In this document: piece by piece, positions 25,601 through 38,642 of the stretch
Numbering within the stretch: position 1 is the stretch's first letter
How the letters are laid out: the number at the start of each line of letters is the position of its first letter
Source: Neelides folsomi
Lineage: Eukaryota; Arthropoda; Collembola; Neelipleona; Neelidae
Assembly: GCA_034687125.1 (NCBI GenBank)
Contig: JAQGBZ010000004.1
Location: 186,001-250,000, forward strand
Direction of reading: 5' to 3'
DNA length: 64,000 nt
Notes under the pieces: generated by a model
Seen by the model: the letters and a program-made list of their open reading frames with translations, nothing else
What the model was told of the DNA's origin: nothing
Databases searched by the model: none
Position numbers and translations under genes: made by a program

Positions 25601-28070
25601 CTTTAACGGCTCTTAGAGAAATAAAGAATAAAATTAAAGTCTTCTTCAACATATTCTGCTTCTTTGGGACCGGGGCTTAGTATTTTTTTTCCTTTTCATA
25701 CTTTCTACGAAAGTGGAATCTGATTAGACCTCATTTTCATTTTCATAAATCTCCTCCTTCTTATTCTTTAACGAACACAAACGGCTTTTTTTACTCAAAA
25801 TTAATTCATTCTTTTTTAACTCTCCGGCTTATAAATTTTTATTTTTAACAGTTTTATATTTATGACTATTATTTAGCCATCAATTAAAATATAAAATTAT
25901 TATACATAACAATTACGCTTTACTAAATTTAATTATTTAATGTTTTATATTGGGTTATGCTAGGTTAGGATAAGTATGTTGCTGTAATTCGCATATTATT
26001 TATTTTGGGTTAAATGAGGATTGAATAGAAAGCCTAATTAGAATTTGAATAGGAAACAAAGTGAAGTCTACACATCAAAGAAAAATCTCACTTTCATCAG
26101 TTTCCCACTAAATGACATTCACAGCTCTTCAACTCCAAATGATTACATTGTTAGTTTTCTCGTCACAATTGAATTTGTGGACTCTTTGAATTCGTCCTAA
26201 TTACTCAATAATTAATTCACGGATCGAATATCAAAAAGGATCAAAATGGTATAAACAGTTTCCTCAAAGACTTTCAGTACACCCAGACAATATAAATATT
26301 TACTAAATGAAATCCTAAATACCAAATACTAAATATATACAAATGTTAATAATGTTAATGAATGAACCATTATAACAAAGAATATAGTTCAGATATTCTC
26401 AAATTTCTGAACCACAATAAAAGACATCACAAGAATCACAGGACTTTCGCAATATTTTCGACTGGTGGTTTTTTTTAATTAACCCATTTCACATGACACT
26501 TCAATAATCATCACATTCATTTAATTTCATTTTCCATTTAATAAACTCTGAAATGCTTTTGGTGTAATGTACGATTTTCCCAAAATTTTAATTAAAGTGG
26601 GAATTTAATTTTAACTTAATTATGATGCAGCCTAAAATTTTAATATTTATATAATTGGTACATTGGTTCATATAAAGTTTAAACAAGACTTGAAGACTAT
26701 TTAATTTTATACAACTAATAAGATAATCGGGAATTTAGCATTGAGTGAATGTGAATTTAAAAGGAGGAAGTTGAGAGAGAATTCTAATGAATTAAGGAAA
26801 ATTTCAATTTTAATGAAAAATTTATCAAATTAGACTCTCTCGTCTTGTGTTGGGATTAATGCAATTGGGTCAGAGGGAGAATTCTTGAGAGTCGGGGAGT
26901 CTTCGTTGATTAATTCCTCGCCCCTCGACTCAATTCGACTCGATTATGATAAAGTGGGGGAGCAGGAAGAAGTCTGCCACCCGAGTAAATAGAAATGAAA
27001 TGTGGAATAAATAAATTCGGAATTGAAATGAGTTTTTGCGGGTTTTGTTTTGTGGTTGGACGGGGAGAATTCGGGCTTCCTCTGGCCATATGCCTCCGCC
27101 TTCTTGTTTGCTCCCACTTATTGAATTGAGATTAGGAAAGAAATAATCAAAGGCCCACCCCTATCTCGCAAATACATCCTTCCTTATAAGCTTATAATTA
27201 TAATGGAAATAGGAAGACCATCATACCATAATTGAGAAAATAAAGAGGAAAAGACTTTATTATCAACTTTCTCCTCATTTAACACAACCAATATCAGAAA
27301 CCAAAAAATAAATTGAATATTAGATGCACACTCTTTTTAATCACAACTTTTGAGACGAACTTTGGATCCAATTATATCATGAATCATAAATTCTCAATTA
27401 AACTCCAAAATCAACTTAATTTCAACACAATTTGGGGAAACGAATAGAAGAGTATGTATGTGCATCTAATCTGATCAACAAATAAAATACTTTAGCATTA
27501 TAAGATACTCATTTTAAAAAACTTTAAACAACTTAACCATTTATATATTAATTTTTAATAGTTTTTTTCTTGGGTTTTTATAAGGAATTTATTGTATGAT
27601 ATATCTGTCCTATAAATGCTTGTATGGCATATGGTATAAAAACATGATTTGTATGTTTTACGAATCCTTATACAAAGATTCACTTTTGTTTATTTACACT
27701 TTTATACAATATCATATTTATAATGTGTATCAATTTTGGTCAATTTCGACAATTTCTCATATTGATCAAGACCTTATATCTAATTAACAACTAAATAGAG
27801 CTATGCAATAAACCGAACAATTGACGCTGTTTATTAAATAACCGTTCATCTTCTGGTGAGTGCAATGCAAGTGCAATAAACTTTCAATTTTGAATGGCGC
27901 AATTACAGAAGATGATGAATTATTTTATTATTTCTCTCTTATTAATTTTGTTAATTAATGAATTAGATCATAACTTTTCAGAAAGATGAAAATACTCATT
28001 GTTAAGTATAGCTTTTATTATTATAACTTTAAGAATTTATTAATCTAGGCTTAATTTAAACATATGAATA

Positions 28071-28106
28071 CATACATATTATGTAGTTCATACATATTAT
28101 GTAGTT
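28071..28106. repeat. 18-bp direct tandem duplication
   Basis: Two exact adjacent copies of CATACATATTATGTAGTT are followed by a partial third (CAT). It looks like a recent slippage or small duplication inside a TACATA-rich patch. Confidence 0.85.
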
Positions 28107-31100
28107 CATGTATGGATATGTAATTTTTTAAGTATAGGAGGAAAGATAAAGAAGCTCGCATTTAAAGTAAGAATAAAAAAAACGAAGTCGAGTTAACTCA
28201 ATAATAAGATTAGTGATTAAATGGACGAGTATAATCTCATTGAGCCAATATCATAAATAATGCTTGAAGACTTTCATCTCTCTCATCGGATGAAGGAAAA
28301 TGAAATATTCCTGGTTAGCCGAAGGAATGAACAAACAAACATTGATATGACTCGACAACTTGACACCCATCGAATATACTACGTCGAATTTATTCCATTC
28401 AAACCTCAATCAACATTAATAACGCCATTCCTTCTTTTACAAAACTTGTTGGGTTTAAATTGGCAATCAACTTTTTGTTTACTCGATTCAATCCTTGTTA
28501 CAAGCTCTTTCTTCAAAAGTAATTAACTTAATATTTAACTAATAAACTATTTAATAAATATTTAATAAATAATTAAATATTATTAAATAAATAAAATCAA
28601 AAAATTAGATTTTATCATATACAGCACTGTAAATATGTATGCACAGTATGTAGGTACTATATATATATGTATGTATATGTATGGTATTTTATTGTATCAG
28701 ATTCTGTATTTATGAAATCTTCAAGATCGAAATTGGAACTAAAATGCTTCTGGACTTATTGAAGTGAAAGTTTAAATACTTATAAAGCTGGACTTTGAAA
28801 TCGCTGGACCATGTATTTGAACCGAGTGTGAATAATTTCCCATTTGTGATAAAGCTGTAAATATTATATAAGGTTGAGGAGAAAAATTGGATTTAAATTG
28901 GATTTGCCCAAGGAGGGTGTCCAAGAGAGCCAAGGGTCATTTCTCCCATCACATTTATATTCCTCCTATGCAAAACGAAGAGGGTGGCTTATTGGCGTGG
29001 GATTCTCTCCGACACTCTACTCAACATCCTACCGTCCATTATTGATTCGGATTTGGATTGAGGGATTGAGGCATTTCAATCCGAATCTCAAATCGGAATG
29101 AAATCCGTCGAGGCGAAAGTGGACAGGGCCGAAGTCTATTATAAAAATGGGAATGGGAAAAGGGCATTTGAGGGCTCGAGAGTCCTCCCAGCCTTCAAGA
29201 TGAGATGGGATTGCATTAAGACGGACATGGTGGACCATTCCGCCCAGCATACCTCGGGATGGTCCATTTGATTCATGCATGAGAAATATGTACATTACAC
29301 TCCGAGGGTGTCGCAGAAGATTTCGATTGAAAAAAGTCAGCCCTTATACTAACTCATGCTTCTCCCAATATGTAAGAAGACTTATATGTAAGAATACTTG
29401 TATGTATGAGACCAGTAAATATCTCCTTGTAGTAATGGCACTCACTGGACATAGGACCTCGGTCCCCTCTATCCGAAACCCTCAATTTCCCATCCGAGTT
29501 ATTCGATTGAAAAACGCGGAGCCACCCCGTTTTCCATGAATTTCAATGTCCATCCGGACCATAATATGATACAGATAAGAAGAGCCCCCATACGCTAAGA
29601 AGGATTTCTCATTCCTCTCTTTTCCCCTCAAAAAATGACCCTCATTTCTTCCCCAATGTTGTCCAGTTCTTTGCTGAATTCCTTTTTTGAATAAAAGTCC
29701 ATTCTTCCGCAACAGCTTATATTTTATACATGATAGACTATCTGAAATTTACAATAACACACACAACATGTATAAACTGTATAATGTCTTCCCTATTCCA
29801 ATTTCGAATGCATAATGTATGAGTGTGCTTTTCTTTATATTGAATTCTCTTATGGTTAAAAACTTCACCACTTTCCCTCAATGTTCCGGTAATGGGGGTT
29901 GGAAATTCTCATACATTTGTGTGCCAAACTATTGTACAACTACATCAATACAGTATAGTACACGTGTATTGTATAAGTATACGTTTTCGCTCAAATTCCA
30001 TTGTTGAATGGAACTTTCCCATATTGTAAAATTGTGATTTCCTATAATGGGATTAACTCTAAATGCCTCATTTATTCAACAAACCTACTGACTTACTCAA
30101 CAACTCAACAAACTCAACATCAAAAAACTTCAAAACCCGAGATGTTTAAGCTTTAAAACCTTTTTCTTTGATGACTTTAAACTTAAATTCTCGTAAAGTG
30201 AATCAATTTGTATGTTGTGTGTGGAAGAATTTTTATTTTTAAATGAGATTTGGTCACGGGGAAAATCATTAGATTTTTAGTTAGTTTAGATTTAGTTTAG
30301 TTTATGCTAGAATTTTATTGAAAGTTTAATCAGAGAATATCGAATTGAAATCATGTTGCGGAATAGGATATTATAAATACACGTAAACAATAAGTTTATT
30401 ACTAATCCGGTTCTTAATCATGCTCAACTATGCATAATGCACAAGTGATTCACAATTTTATTGCTTTGGCAGAAATATTTGACTGTTGATATTGATCACC
30501 TCTTATTGTACTGTTTTTAAACAGGATCCAATGATTGAAAAACCAACAAAGGTTGATAAGCTTTCTTTTCCCAACTTTCAAAACTTTCCTTAGGCTCATA
30601 TATGGAATAAGTATGGAAGTATATGTATATTGGATTGTATACCTTGAATGTATGATATATTTAAATGTATGTACTTATGCAAGCCAATTTTAGGTATTTG
30701 AACGATTATTAAATTAAGGGAAAGGATTGAGCATTAAATCATGAGATGAATTTGAAGGTTTCGCAAATGAGAACTTCGAGGTAAGGGACCATAAGTTGAG
30801 AATGGATAAGATCAAAATTCCAAAATAAAAATGGGATAAATAAGTACATTTATATCAAATGACTGTGAGATAAAATAATATTTCCTCCTTGATTAAGAAA
30901 TTGAGGGTAAACGGGAGAAATGGTCATAATCAGGACCCAGAAAAAATACTCTACACATCCTGGATTTTCTCTAGTAGGGGCATTATCAGCAAGTACTTAA
31001 TATTACCACATTAATCTGAATGGACTCGACGAGCCCATTTTGGTCGTTGGGGAGCAAAGTAGATTAATGTTTTGGATTGTTCTTATTAATTCATGGGCTC

Positions 31101-33565
31101 TTATATTCATAAGTATCTCATGGAATATCAAAATACGTCTGTGGAGTTGTTAACTTTTTACTTGCTCTATTAAATCCATCGATCAACTTTTAATCCGCCA
31201 CTCCGACAGCTTATAATTCCTTATAATTCTCTTCTCAAATACTTCTCAAATAGTGAAACTTGGTAGGTTTTATGGACCTCGAAGACGACCCTCAATTCTG
31301 TTTATTTTATACATTTTATAGCCTCGTCTTTTTGGATCGGGGGAATATTTTAATCAAATGGGTTTTTTATTCACAACCTTCTAAGCAGACACATTCTAGA
31401 AATTTAGTCCATGTGAGGAATCAGGTGATGATCTGTAAATGTTTCGTAGGCCATTAGCTAAATGCGACTTATCAAAAAGCATCTCAAAAGACGAGGTTCA
31501 AAATTTATGATCAAATAACTCTTTTATTCCTTCACTTGAAAATGATAGGAATGGGAAAGCAATAAATTCCCGATTTTTCGTATATAAATAAGATGAAAAT
31601 AAATTATTAGTATTTTTACATTTTACATGCAAAATGCTTTTTTCCCAAATTACTATACATAATACATATTTAGTACTTCAGTATCTAATTCCCTTGCTTC
31701 AGTATAGTAATATGAGTTATATGAGTCTACTTCAGTATAGCCAATATTACCAATATGGATATTTTCTGACTTGATCCTAAGTTATTTCGGTTATTTCATG
31801 ATTTTATAATTTACCAAATATGTGTAATATTATTGAAATTTAAAATTTTTACTTTCTCAAAACTCATAATATCGGCCTCATAAAAATTTTTAAAGCCGTT
31901 TTCAATACTTTGAAAAAATATTACATTACATTAGCATTAAATGATGACCGCATAAAAATATTTAATGATTTTCAATTTCACCTGAAGAATTTTATAAGGA
32001 GTTTACCATAAATGTACTCCATATAAATAGTATGTATCATACTTGTATGTAATATGAAGTTGAAGTTTAAAGTTCATAACAGTTTTAACTTTTAAGTAAT
32101 CGTATCTCTATGTACAGAATTACACAACTTGAATTTAAGAATATTTCGATATTCCTCTTAACCTAGCTCCTTGGCCAATAAAATCTAAAGAAGACTTTCC
32201 CTACTCAAATTCTCACATTTAAATTTTACGATTCCCTCGTAGTTCATCGACGCTTCTCCAAATAGGTTATTTTACATCTGTTTACATCACCAGAAGAGAG
32301 AGATAAAAGAAGAACCGCAAAGCTTTTAGCTTTTACATTTCAATTGTTTTCCTTCATTGGGATCTCATAGATGAATATAAATTCATCCACTTGCACAAAT
32401 TCAAAACATGATGATGATGGCTGGAGGAATTTGATGAAATTAAAGGCAAAATTGAATGTACGAGCCTAATTGAATAAAAGAAATTTTAAACAAGACCCAC
32501 AATACCCAACAGAGAGAAATACAATATACTTACATATCATACATTTAGTATATCCAATTGACATATACTCAATTGACAAATTACACAATTGTTGGTGCAC
32601 TCATTGTAATTTTGATTGTAATAAGATTGATTTATATTTTCTTGCTGAGTTGAGTTTGAGGAATAAATTTAAATCACATTGTCCAGTCAATTAGGTTTAA
32701 TTGAAAAAAATGAAGGAACGTCTGGTGGTCTGAAACGTTTGGGAGTCCCTTAAAGATATTCAAGAGTTGTTAAGTGCCTCGTGAAGGCGAATTGGATGGC
32801 CCATCTTTTATTGCCCAGAAGGAGAAGGGAAGGAGTATTAAACTTACATAAGGTTCCATCATGAATTATTCCCTACTAAACATGAATTTCCAATTGATTC
32901 GGTCCCTTATTTCTCCTCTTTTTCCCCATCTTTCCATTCTCAGGCCATTCTCCATTCCGTCCGCCTGACTTCTCCTTCCCAAGAATTCACCATGAATTCA
33001 ATTGGGAGTCCAACCAAACCCAGTTTCCAATTTCAATTGAAATAAGAAACTGACGCTGTGAATGCAAAGTGTTTGAATCCAAAAACACCTTTTCTCTTTC
33101 TTCGGATTCAACTTCTAACTTTCTGGAAAACTTATTAATATTGAACCAAACACATTGATAATCTTTGGTTATAAATTAATCTTTAGTTTTTAATAATTGT
33201 ATTAACGAGAATTAAAAGTAATTACTCATAAAGTTAGATCAATGTCATAATTATTTTTATTTACACAAATTCATAATACGGGTACATAATTTTTAGAATT
33301 TAATTAAACACCAGAACATTCGACAATTTAACAAAATTTAGACACATGATTGAAGACAATTTAGACATTTTATAAAAATTTAAAGGTTCAAATGCAAATT
33401 CCAATAAGTAGAAAAACAAATACAATCAAATACAATCAATTTTGAATACAATCTCAATACTCAATGATCTAAGCATGACATAATGATTAAAATAAACATA
33501 AGGACACGGAAGTAAATTAAAAGTTAACTAAAATACATGACATGAACTAAAGACGTATTAAAGCT

Positions 33566-35305
33566 CTAATAAACTTTGAGCTGACTTCTTTCATCAAATC
33601 CCGCAGAATGTCCACCATTTCGGATGATGAAGGAAGTTCCATCATAATGCATCCTTCTTTCTCCTCTCTTCACAAAGAGATGACTTGAAGATCCCGTTGA
33701 AGCCGTGCAGTGAACAAATGGAGTCGTAATCGAAACAGTTCCATTAAGAGGTGAAGTCCTCAAATGATATTTGCTTGTGTCACGTCCAACACTATAATTA
33801 AAATATAATATTAGATACAAAATGTTAAGTATTAAGATATAGTTAGTTTAAATACCAATATTGTTATTTTATCACAATGATTATATTTGGAGAAATTAAA
33901 AATTGTGTTTAATTTAATTACCGAACAAGTCCATCAGCCGCTTGAGAAACTCTAATTTGATTTATCACCCAATTTTCAGTTCCATCGTTTGAGATCCAAT
34001 ACTGTGTGTGAGCGAGGGCTCGTTGACATTCAGCAACATTCGCCTCTCCGCATTTTGAGTCTAAGGTGAAAACCGGGATCGTGAAATCTCCACTCATGTC
34101 GGAGAATATATCAGTGGTTGTTCTTGTTCCAGCCGCATCAACCAAATAAACAACAGCACAGTTGTCAGAAGTGAAGCTCACCCCTTTGGACCACATTTTG
34201 GCGAGCCTTTAAAAATGTTAATATTTATTAAGTTTGGATGATAAATCCAATTAAATTTATTATATTTATATTTATTATATTTTATTCTTTTAAATATTTA
34301 AAGTTGATTTTTCATTTTCAAAGTACTTGTTGTTGTCAGTTCCATTAATGGACGTGATTTCCACACGACTTCCATATTGATACACAAGGCCGCTTGGATG
34401 AATCAAAGCAGCTGAAGAACCGTTTGCACTCAACGCCAATGAAACTTTGCACTAAAAGAATTCTTATGAGGTTAATCTTTAAATTAATTACAGTTTGAGA
34501 ATTAACAAAAATTTGTAAGTACACTGTGTACTATTGTATTCTATTTAATATAATTACTGATACATAATTAAATGATATTAATTATTACATATTCGCTCGT
34601 GATGCGAATTGCTTTGTCACAAGTCAAATCTACTTTCACTCCACTGTGAAGAACAATTGTGATGAATCCTTGAGGATTCACCATTGCCCCGTACTTATTC
34701 TGTTCAAAATTATCTTCGGTAAAACTTCTCTCTCCGAATAAGCCATATCCTTTGTTGCAAATCTAAAACACATAAACAATTCATTAAAACATTCAAATAA
34801 AATGCATACATAATATAATGGAATAAATGCTTCATTTAATTAAAATTAAAAATTATTATAATTTTATTTTACGTCATCAAAATCATATCGTGATCTTCCC
34901 AAATTGAAAGAATCATTGCTTGAAACTCTCGAATTCTCAAATGACCTGTCGAAAATCCCTTTGGGAGAGAAAGTTCTCGATGTCAATGGAGGAATTTCAG
35001 CCCTTGAGGAAAAGATTTTCTTTCCGTGGTCCCTCTTTAATAAAAATCATTTATTTTAATTATCATATTTTCCTAAATCCAATTAGCATTATATCTTTAA
35101 ATACAATTAGTATTTGCAATGATTTGCAACAATGTTCAAATTGTGTTATATGAATCCCAATTTAATCATAGTCATGTGATATGTGGATTATAATTATGAG
35201 AAAATGAAAAGTGAAAATGAAACTTTGACCCTATAATTTGTAAAATACCTTAGTAGCCCTTCCAGTTCCAGCGAATGGAGTCGTTCCAGCGTTCTTCTTT
35301 GACAT
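33566..35305 (-). CDS. Conserved protein of unnamed family, paralogue A (342 aa, six exons)
   Basis: Exons are 35249-35305, 34873-35034, 34589-34762, 34327-34451, 33922-34206 and 33566-33791, all with GT..AG ends and matching phases. The start is ATG (MSKKNAGT). Residues 1-73 are polar and variable. From about residue 74 come conserved blocks: KYGAMVNPQGFITIVLH, LSANGSSAALIHPSGLVYQY, KGVSFTSDN, VDAAGTRTTTDIFSD (about 195-209), DGTENWVINQIRVSQ, and a C-terminal block with RTSPLNGTVSITTPF, HLFVKRGERRMHYDG and a final QLKVY. There is no signal peptide or membrane segment. Repeated HPSGLVYQYGSRVEI-like strands suggest a beta-rich fold built from repeated strand-turn units. I have the impression of having seen this domain in other protostome proteins but cannot name the family, and its function is unknown. 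It is a tandem duplicate of the gene at 35809-37998, with the same strand, exon number and splice phases. Confidence 0.88.
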
Positions 35306-35808
35306 GATTACCGGTAAGGGATTCAAAGCGTCCTGGGAGAATTCAATCAAAAAGGAAAATGAAGCGAGAAGGAAAGCGTTGAACGTCCGATCACAAGCCA
35401 ACGAAGGAACGAAATGTGAAATGAAATGTTAAAGTCATTGTGAGGTTACTCGAGTTCATTTAAACTTTCACCACTAAATGTCATTGACCTCTGACTTTCA
35501 CTCGAAGTACTTTCTCCATAATTAAAAAAGTAATTATCAGTATTTAGGCGTATGGTAAGTATTAAATAGCAATATTCTAAATGTGCAAGCTAAATGTGAT
35601 TTAAAGTTAAATCAAATTATTCAAGAATCAATCAAGAATCAAGTCTAAGAATTTATAGACTTTCATTGTAAACGAGGAACCTTTATTGAGTTTTAATAAC
35701 TGTCAATTTATAAATTTTGGTTCAAATAATTTGAAATTTTTTAATTAATTACAATTATTTTAAAGAGCTAAGATGATGAATATAGAAGGTGCATTTTCTT
35801 TCAATTTT
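35306..35808. other. Intergenic spacer between the two paralogues
   Basis: About 500 bp. The part next to 35305 should hold the promoter and 5' UTR of paralogue A. The part next to 35809 should hold the 3' UTR of paralogue B. I see no canonical AATAAA downstream of B, and no repeat or open frame of note. Confidence 0.6.
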
Positions 35809-37998
35809 CTAATAAACTTTAAGTTGGTTTCTTTCGTTGAATCCCGCTGAGTGACCTCCGTTACGAATTATGAACGAGGTTCCATCATAATGCATCCGTC
35901 TTTCTCCTCTCTTCACAAAGAGATGACTCGAAGATCCCGTGGACGCCGTGCAGTGAACAAATGGAGTCGTAATTGACACTGTCCCATTAAGAGGTGAAGT
36001 CCTCAATTGATATTTGCTAGTTTCACGTCCAACACTAAAAAATTATAATCAAATTAATACATGATTATTAAATCTTTGAATTAAAAATATCAATTTGATG
36101 ATAAAATAATTATATAATTACCAGTAATGGACCCGTCTCCCGACGGGTTGGTTATTTCTATCAATACTATTAATGGTAAATATATCTAGGATTTCCAACA
36201 CTAAAATAATAATATAAAAGTATAATGCACTTTAATAGATATATTTATCATTTAATAGTATGGATAGAAATAACCAATTCGTCGGGAGAGGGGTCCATTA
36301 CTGGTCTATCTTTAATAAAATATCAGTCTATTTCCGTAATCCGCCGACTAATAGTTCTTACTAAAACAGTGAGGGCAGATTAAATTAAATCATCCGGAAT
36401 CACATTGCTTAATTTCCCCTCCATTGGCGACTGGATTAATAGTAAACAAACTCGACTGTTTCTTAAATATAATTCCAAAATATTTGGTAAAGTTTTGAAT
36501 TTCTTAGCGAGAAAGCTGGTTAAATTTGTAGTTATTCGTGCTTAATTAATTAACGAAACAACATTTTCAAAATCGAGGAATGTTATTTTTGTCCCTGGGC
36601 CCTTCCGGACATTTAGGTAATGATCAGAAGCCCCCGAATAGCGTATTGAGAGAGGAGTTTCGGAGCGTCACCGACAAACAGGTTTATTTTATTAAGGTTG
36701 ATATTTACCGAACTAGCCCATCGGGCGCTTGAGAAACCCGAATTTGATTTATAGCCCAATTTTCAGTTCCATCTGGAGTGACCCAATAATGTGTGTGCGA
36801 AAGCGCCCTTTGACATTCTGCCACATTCCCTTCTCCATACTTTGAGTTTAAAGTGAAAACTGGGATTGTAAAGTCTCCACTCATATCCGAAAAGATATCG
36901 GTTGTTGTTCGTGTTCCAGCCGTGTCAACCAGATAAACAACAGCACAGTTATCAGAAGTGAAGCTCACACCCTTGTACCACATCTTTGCGAACCTAGAAA
37001 TTTTAAGTACAATTACTCAAAATTATCAAATTTTGGAGAAAATCTTTAATAAAATTACAATTTACAATATTTATCTCAATGTATTAAGTATTTTTATTTT
37101 TTAACTCACTTGTTATTGTCACGCTCATCAATAGATTTAATTTCCACACGACTTCCATATTGATAAACAAGACCGCTTGGATGGATCAAAGCAGCAGAAG
37201 ATCCATTGGCACTCAAAGCTAACGCAACTTTGCACTACAAGAGATTTGAGATTTAACTTGAGAATTGAGAATTTAAATATTATTTAGTTTAAAAAAATTG
37301 TGGATTAACAGATGTGTGCTAGACTTCTTTATTATGGTTAATATTGAATATAATCATTAAAAATTACGCTATCGCTGGTAATTCGGATTGCCTGATCGCA
37401 GGTCAAATCAACTCTCAATCCACAGTGAAGAATAATGGTTATAAATCCTTGAGGATTCACCAATGCGCCATATTTATTATGTTCAAAGCCATCATCATTC
37501 CATAAGCCTTCAACTGTCATTCCTTTGTTGCATACCTGAATTAAAATGAACATGGTTAAATATTTAACAAATAATACCTCAATTATAATTTTTTGTTTAT
37601 TTGTGTTTAATAATTTATTAAGTAAATGTATCATTTATAATTTAAATGTGGATGTTTATATTAATAATAAAATTTTGAATTTACGTCGCCAAAATCTAGT
37701 GGCAAGGGGCCTGAATGAAAAGAGTCACTTAATCCTGATCTCGGATTCTCAAATGATCTATCGAAAATTCCCTTATGGAGAAATGTCGAGGACGAGGTTG
37801 GAATATTAAGGATGTCGTCATTAGGAGAAGATAAGGGCCTCCTTCTGTAGTCAGTCTTTAAATAATTAAAAAATAACAATTAAAATTTAAATTCTTATGA
37901 TGGAAATGAGAATGAAGTGTGGAAACTACCGTTGGAGACTCATCTGACCCTTGGTCACTTGAATCATCAGTCTGATCATTGTTATTCTTAGATGACAT
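35809..37998 (-). CDS. Conserved protein of unnamed family, paralogue B (347 aa, six exons)
   Basis: Exons are 37930-37998, 37685-37855, 37368-37535, 37110-37234, 36709-36993 and 35809-36034. Splice phases equal those of paralogue A exon by exon. The start ATG gives MSSKNNNDQTDDSSD, an acidic disordered leader. Conserved blocks follow in the same order as A: KYGALVNPQGFITIILH, HPSGLVYQYGSRVEI, KGVSFTSDNCAVVYLVD, GTRTTTDIFSD and RTSPLNGTVSITTPF, ending QLKVY. Both paralogues keep a KGIFDRSFEN motif in exon 2. The last intron is 674 bp against 130 bp in A, and a MITE at 36121-36304 explains part of that. The gene is divergent from NPRL3 (start codons 644 bp apart). Function is not known to me. 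Both copies are uninterrupted, which argues that both are in use. Confidence 0.88.
36121..36304. mobile_element. MITE with about 68-bp inverted arms in the last intron of paralogue B
   Basis: The left arm begins CCAGTAATGGACCCGTCTCC and the right arm, read inverted, begins CCAGTAATGGACCCCTCTCC. Pairing continues with few mismatches to about 36187 on the left, leaving a roughly 50-bp AT-rich centre. The element is 184 bp and has no coding capacity. The flanks (ATTA on the left, TCTA on the right) do not give a clear target duplication, so the superfamily is undecided. It is absent from the matching intron of paralogue A, so it arrived after the duplication or was lost from A. Confidence 0.85.
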
Positions 37999-38642
37999 GA
38001 TGATTTTAAGATTTAATGTTAAATTAATAAGTTTTCGTAGAAAAGGTATAAGAATGAGAAAGAAAAATGCGAATGAAGGGATCAAATCAAAGCTTCTAAT
38101 ATTTGTAACCTTGTCAAGAAGCAAGATCATTAAATTATGGACAAGAAAATTATTAATGTATTAACTAAATTAACTATATATTAATGCCATTTAACTAACT
38201 GACATCAGACATGATATGACTTTTAATGCGATAATGAGTCAATTCATCAGTTTCATATTTTTGCTGTTAGTTAAAAATTAAGTTAAATACATTGTAAAGA
38301 TAGAAAAAGAAATGAACGGCAAAATAAAGCAATGTAAACCAAATGGAAAAGTTTCAAGTCTAGAAATTGCTCTTGAAACTCCCTATAAAATGAACTTTGG
38401 CAAAACATCGTTTAAACTTTTATTTATTCAAAAGACAAAAGAAAAAGAGCAGAAGGATTCGGGCTTTTAATTGCATTAGATTCTTTTATATAATTAAACA
38501 CAAATCAATTAAAATATTGGTCAATTATATATTTTCATATAAAAAGTTCATAAACTTGGAGTTATCATGATATCAATGAGCTTCAAGTTTCGAGTAAAGG
38601 AAAGATCGAAATGCTTTAACATTTAAAAAGTTTACAAAATAA
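37999..38642. promoter_or_regulatory. Candidate bidirectional promoter region between paralogue B and NPRL3
   Basis: The two genes are transcribed away from each other with 644 bp between start codons. The space must hold both 5' UTRs and start sites. It is AT-rich and I see no decisive TATA or initiator on either side. The promoter role is inferred from layout alone. Confidence 0.35.

Larger units (their letters stand above)
21213..33565. other. Gene-free stretch
   Basis: No recognisable exon. The first few hundred bases may be promoter or 5' UTR for the minus-strand exon starting at 21212. The rest is AT-rich unique sequence with moderate-GC islands, for example 24330-24900, 25250-25560, 26850-27150 and 28870-29680. 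These carry several short overlapping open frames but no codon pattern or homology I can support. A purine-rich run lies at about 25388-25450, and TACATA patches lie at 22741-22870, 28040-28110 and 28620-28690. Octamers lie at 25199-25206 and 33392-33399, and GCATAAAT (either strand) at 21281, 23604 and 25587. Enhancer content is possible but not demonstrated. Confidence 0.5.
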
